This document shows, in pieces, positions 7,045 to 9,793 of a DNA stretch of 9,793 bases; the first letter of the stretch is position 1; every line of letters starts with the position of its first letter. The notes beneath the pieces were generated by a model. The model worked only from the letters and a program-made list of their open reading frames with translations. It ran no database searches and had not been told where the DNA came from. Source of the stretch: Caldilineaceae bacterium (GTDB lineage Bacteria; Chloroflexota; Anaerolineae; Caldilineales; Caldilineaceae). The stretch is taken from positions 1 through 9,793 of the forward strand of contig JAPKMV010000084.1 in assembly GCA_026645635.1 (NCBI GenBank). Reading direction: 5' to 3'. The position numbers and the translations under genes are program-made.

Positions 7045-8700
7045 TCAACGCTCAACCAACGGCAGATAGACGCCGGGCATCTGCGGCGTGTACTCCACGG
7101 CGCCCACATCACAGGCCGCGCCATAGGGGCGCGGGACGCCGCGCTGATCTTGCGGGTTGCCGGTGCAGTCACCGGCCGCATCGACCAGCGGGCTGTTCAC
7201 CTGCGGCAGCATGGTCTGCATCGCCGCCGCGCCACCATTGTATTTCAAGGCGCCCAGCCGCAGATCGCCGGCGATGTTTTCCTGGTCGGTGGCCGCGTTC
7301 AGCGCGGCGCAACTGCCCTTGCTGATGTTGTGACCCAGTGACTGGAAGAGTCCGCCGTCGCAGTTGTTGGTCGCGCCAAAGATCACGCTGCTGGCGATCT
7401 GCACCACGCCGGGATTGGCGCCCGCCATCGGCGAATCTTCATAGATGGCGTTGCCCGCCGCGCCCGCACTGTTGCCGCCGATGGTGACGTAGGTGAGGAT
7501 GGCGTAGCGCCCAAAGTGATAGAGTCCGCCGCCAAACAGGTTGGCCTGGTTGTTGGCCAGCGTCACATTGGTCAGGGTGAGGTTGTCGTCGGCGCTCTGA
7601 TAGATGCCGCCGCCGTTGCCGCCCGCGGCGCTGGCCTGATTGCCGCTGATCGTGGCGTTGGTGACGAAGGCGGTCCCGCCGCCATGATAGAGACCGCCGC
7701 CGTGGCTGCTGTTGGCGACATTGTCCGTCAGGTTGACATCGTGCAGCACCAGGGCCGCGCCGTAGGTGTTGACGCCGCCGCCTTCGCCCGCGGTGTTGCC
7801 GGTGATGATGGTGCGCCGCACCAGCGCGGTTCCGCCCAGGTTCCACAGCCCGCCGCCGCTGCCGGTGACGCTGTTGCTGTCGAGCAGGCTGTTGGTGAGG
7901 GTCAGCACGCCGCTGTTTTCGATCCCGCCGCCGTGTCCGCCGCCGTTGCCGGTCAGGCTCACGCCGTCCAGTTCCGCGGTGGCGCCGCTGGCGACATAGA
8001 GCGCGCCGCCGTCCAATGCCTGGTTGGCGGTGAATCGGCTGCTGCGCACCGTCAATGCGCCCAACGGCGCGTTCTCGATCGCCCCGCCGCGTCCGATGGC
8101 GTCGACGGCCTGGTTGTCTTCGAAGAGCGTGTTCTGGATGACCACGGTGCAGCCGTCGTTGAAGATGGCGCCGCCGGTTCCGGCGCGGTTATCGACAAAG
8201 CGGCTGTTGACGACGGTCAGCGCGCCGTCGAAACAGTAGATGGCGCCGCCGGTCACCGCCGACCGGTTGGCGAGCAGTTGGACGTTGTCCAGGAACACCT
8301 GTACGCCCGACGCTTCGATGGCGCCGCCGCTGACCAGCGAGTCGCCCTGGCGCAGGGTGATGTTGCGCAGGCGAAAGGTGATGCCGGAGCCGGCGAAGAA
8401 GTGGCGCTCGGTGGCGCCGGCTGTCAGGATGATGCGGTTGCCGCCGTCGATGGTGACGTTGCCGAGGTTGACGATCTTGGCCGTGGTCAGTGCAATTGTC
8501 TTGGTGGCCTGGCCACAGTTGAAGGTGATCACGCCGCCGCCGTTACTGGCGGTGACGAGGGCGTTGTCGAACGCAGTTTCGGTGCAGCTCGCCGGTGAGC
8601 CGTTGCCCACGACGGCATTCGCCGCCTGGGCCGGGCGCACGCTCGCCAGACAGGCGAGCAAGAGCAGCACGACGGCGAGTCCTTTGCAGAGTTGATTCAT
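7045..8700 (-). CDS. Secreted parallel beta-helix protein with choice-of-anchor Q-like C-terminus
   Basis: The start at 8700 gives a clear signal peptide (MNQLCKGLAVVLLLLACLAS, cleavage expected after RPAQA); the 20-codon extension to 8760 is Arg-rich, overlaps the upstream gene and is rejected. The mature protein consists of about 20-25-residue rungs with recurring GGAI, GGGI, GGGL and GGAL turns and xNxA/NS positions (for example SGGAIEAS, TGGAIYCF, GGGLWNLGG, GGGIYQSADD). This is the pattern of pectate-lyase-fold or polymorphic outer-membrane-type beta-helices. The C-terminal region (SPLVDAAGDC...DQRGVPRPYG.ACDVGAVEY) matches the end found in proteins called choice-of-anchor Q. The last residues are PGVYLPLVER. 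No catalytic site is evident; a carbohydrate-binding or adhesive surface role is likely. The 551-aa gene lies 22 bp from each neighbour. Confidence 0.88.
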   Translation of the reverse strand: MNQLCKGLAVVLLLLACLASVRPAQAANAVVGNGSPASCTETAFDNALVTASNGGGVITFNCGQATKTIALTTAKIVNLGNVTIDGGNRIILTAGATERHFFAGSGITFRLRNITLRQGDSLVSGGAIEASGVQVFLDNVQLLANRSAVTGGAIYCFDGALTVVNSRFVDNRAGTGGAIFNDGCTVVIQNTLFEDNQAVDAIGRGGAIENAPLGALTVRSSRFTANQALDGGALYVASGATAELDGVSLTGNGGGHGGGIENSGVLTLTNSLLDSNSVTGSGGGLWNLGGTALVRRTIITGNTAGEGGGVNTYGAALVLHDVNLTDNVANSSHGGGLYHGGGTAFVTNATISGNQASAAGGNGGGIYQSADDNLTLTNVTLANNQANLFGGGLYHFGRYAILTYVTIGGNSAGAAGNAIYEDSPMAGANPGVVQIASSVIFGATNNCDGGLFQSLGHNISKGSCAALNAATDQENIAGDLRLGALKYNGGAAAMQTMLPQVNSPLVDAAGDCTGNPQDQRGVPRPYGAACDVGAVEYTPQMPGVYLPLVER

Positions 8701-8722
8701 GGTTTTCCCTAATCCCTCGTCT

Positions 8723-9415
8723 CTAGTTGACCGGCGCCTCAATCGTGATCGACGGGTCATATTCGACCGTCTGCACCGTGGTCGTCGGCATGTCGGCCGT
8801 GGCGTCCTCCATCTCCTGGCGGACGATCAGCCCGGTGGCCGCATCGACCCACAGGCGGGTCTGTTGGACGCTGGGCATGGGCATGATCTCGCTGCGGGTG
8901 AGGTCGGTGGTGAAGGTGTACAGCAGCGTATTGACGCCGTTCAGCACCTCCGGGCCAATCAGCGCGGCTTCGGTGATCGTCCGCTCCGTGTCGGCGATCA
9001 TCGCTTCATCTAGCAGCGCGGCGCCGGGCGCGCCCATGCGCTCGGCCACCTCCCACGCGCCATCTCCCTGCTTCGACCAGACCTGGTCGCCGATGTAGAT
9101 CATTTCCATCTGCATGCCGCCCATGTCCATCGTGAGGCGCATCCGATCCGGCGGCGCGATCTCCGCAGTGCCGCTCTGCTCGAAGTCCTCGCCGGTGATG
9201 ACGGTGGTTGTGCGGTAGGGGCCGGCCGTCAACTGGCTGCGCAGCGCCTGGAGGATGGCGGCTTTGGGATCATCGGGCAGCGCCGCGGCGGGTGCGGTCG
9301 TGGGCGGTGCATCCACCTGCGCGGCGGCAGGCGTGGCGCTCTCACTGCCACAAGCAGCCAGCAAAAACAGGGAGAGCAGCAGGGCGATCATGCAGGCATG
9401 TTTGGCAGCGATCAT
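8723..9415 (-). CDS. Lipoprotein, LolA/LprG-like
   Basis: The ATG at 9415 gives a 230-aa product with a lipoprotein signal (MIAAKHACMIALLLSLFLLA, lipobox LAAC, Cys22) and AAGGA about eight bases upstream; a longer frame from 9757 lacks any signal and reads as noise. After a low-complexity Ala/Pro/Thr linker (23-55) comes a domain of alternating strands: YRTTTVITGEDFEQSGTAEI, PPDRMRLTMDMGGMQMEMIY, IGDQVWSKQGDGAWEV, then LYTFTTDL and TRLWVDAATGLIVRQEM. This half-barrel arrangement, with a substrate-like 'grams of text' order of strand, DRMRL and 'W..G.G.W', is what LolA/LppX/LprG-type lipid-binding lipoproteins show. The assignment rests on pattern, not on a search. Its start overlaps the stop of the 69-aa gene (ATGA), and the beta-helix gene follows after 22 bp. 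It may serve as a chaperone or sensor for the surface proteins encoded downstream, which is an inference. Confidence 0.82.
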   Translation of the reverse strand: MIAAKHACMIALLLSLFLLAACGSESATPAAAQVDAPPTTAPAAALPDDPKAAILQALRSQLTAGPYRTTTVITGEDFEQSGTAEIAPPDRMRLTMDMGGMQMEMIYIGDQVWSKQGDGAWEVAERMGAPGAALLDEAMIADTERTITEAALIGPEVLNGVNTLLYTFTTDLTRSEIMPMPSVQQTRLWVDAATGLIVRQEMEDATADMPTTTVQTVEYDPSITIEAPVN

Positions 9416-9621
9416 GGGTGGTTTCCTTTCGTGTCGAGTTGCAGGTGATTGGGTTGCGATGGAGACGGCGCGCCGGCCGTATCGACCGTGTGCTCGCTGG
9501 TGCTGCTGCGCCGCAGCAACAGCTTGGGCGCCGCGTCTGCCGGCGTCGCCTCGGGCTGCCAGACATAGATCCAGGTTTCGGTGATGGTGACAGTGACCGT
9601 GCGGCGCACGAAGTTTTCCAT
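9412..9621 (-). CDS. Small hypothetical protein (69 aa), first gene of the operon
   Basis: The frame from ATG 9621 encodes MENFVRRTVTVTITETWIYV, then WQPEA and a hydrophilic Ser/Pro/Thr-rich tail ending in TKGNHP. AGGAGAGAG lies about 11 bases upstream of this ATG, while a TTG ten codons earlier (9651) lacks a better site, so 9621 is preferred. The stop TGA overlaps the lipoprotein ATG as ATGA, which implies translational coupling and supports the gene as real. The N-terminal half is one strongly beta-prone segment (TVTVTITETWIYVW) without a signal peptide; the tail looks disordered. I recognise similar 'RRTVTVTITETW' starts among small Chloroflexota proteins but no function is known to me. 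Confidence 0.65.
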   Translation of the reverse strand: MENFVRRTVTVTITETWIYVWQPEATPADAAPKLLLRRSSTSEHTVDTAGAPSPSQPNHLQLDTKGNHP

Positions 9622-9664
9622 GCCGCCAGTGTCTCTCTCCTGCTGCCGCAACCCAAGCGGTTTT

Positions 9665-9695
9665 TTGCCAGAAATTTGCGACTTGCTCCTGGCAA
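9665..9695. repeat. 7-bp inverted repeat upstream of the operon
   Basis: TTGCCAG (9665-9671) and CTGGCAA (9689-9695) are separated by 17 bases, in the short noncoding stretch before the 69-aa gene. No run of T follows on either strand in a terminator position, so a regulator site is the better guess. I found no good -10/-35 pair here. Confidence 0.3.
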
Positions 9696-9723
9696 CTGCT
9701 CGATCTTCCGCGGCAGGGGTGCG

Positions 9724-9793
9724 CTACTCCGCTCGCCCCAGGTTCGGGACATGACAACTTGCGCAGCGCCCGTTTTCCATCGCCTGCGGTTTG
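9724..9793 (-). CDS. Possible 3' end of an upstream gene with a CxxCH motif
   Basis: One minus-strand frame entering from the right edge reads KPQAMENGRCASCHVPNLGR, then AE and a TAG at 9726-9724. CASCH fits a c-type heme attachment motif, or two of the ligands of a zinc ribbon. Only 22 codons are visible, other frames are also open at the edge, and an internal ATG could make it a chance peptide. If real, the gene ends about 100 bp before the 69-aa gene. Confidence 0.25.
   Translation of the reverse strand, partial: KPQAMENGRCASCHVPNLGRAE

Noticed and set aside
7023..7181. Upstream extension of the heparinase-like gene to 7181
   Set aside because: It would overlap the end of the beta-helix gene by 137 bp and place the lipoprotein signal 53 residues inside the protein; the ATG at 7022 has its own AAGGTGG.
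5745..7325. Long plus-strand open frame (526 codons) opposite the heparinase-like gene
   Set aside because: It is antisense to a gene with a lipoprotein signal and family motifs, is Arg/Val/Gly-rich without domain features, and crosses the boundary between two real genes.
7516..8598. Plus-strand open frame of 360 codons opposite the beta-helix gene
   Set aside because: Its Ala/Val/Gly repetitiveness is the complement of the GGG-rich beta-helix codons; no start signal or protein family is apparent.
9416..9757. Extension of the LolA/LprG-like lipoprotein to 9757
   Set aside because: The extra 114 residues are His/Arg/Ala-rich out-of-frame noise over the 69-aa gene, and they would hide the lipobox signal.

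Overview
The window looks like chromosomal DNA of a GC-rich member of the Chloroflexota, most likely Caldilineaceae-like. This is an inference from gene style, not from a marker gene. The supporting traits are two MalT-type ATP-dependent LuxR regulators in tandem, a secreted beta-helix protein with a 'choice-of-anchor Q'-like C-terminus, two secreted proteins ending in a [FY]LPLV tail, and small proteins of types I associate with that phylum. Almost all coding capacity is on the minus strand.

Region 1 (1-3830, minus): two adjacent large MalT/LAL-family transcriptional regulators. The downstream one (1-1274) runs off the left edge, so its C-terminal half, including any HTH, is not visible. The upstream one (3830 down to 1316) is broken near 3600-3615: the Walker A end and the Walker B end lie in different frames, and about 40-60 codons that should separate them are missing. 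It is either a decayed gene or an assembly or cloning artefact.

Region 2 (3831-4511): a 236-bp divergent spacer holds a perfect 7-3-7 palindrome and a sigma70-like promoter candidate facing the regulators. It is followed by a small plus-strand gene (4067-4324, 85 aa, strong ribosome binding site). After that gene come a short GCAGAGA repeat run and a large inverted repeat built of ATCTGTG units. On the minus strand this inverted repeat is followed by six T, so it can act as an intrinsic terminator for the operon entering from the right.

Region 3 (9621 down to 4512, minus): a compact four-gene operon. In transcription order it encodes a 69-aa unknown protein, a 230-aa lipoprotein of LolA/LprG-like character (ATGA overlap), a 551-aa secreted parallel beta-helix protein, and an 836-aa lipoprotein with heparinase II/III-like features. 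The last two intergenic gaps are both 22 bp. Three of the four products carry clear export signals, so the operon is likely devoted to the cell envelope or surface, perhaps binding and cleaving an acidic polysaccharide; the substrate is unknown.

Right edge (9622-9793): a possible 3' end of another minus-strand gene with a CxxCH motif, plus a 7-bp inverted repeat. No convincing promoter was found there. I found no RNA genes, CRISPR array or transposase.
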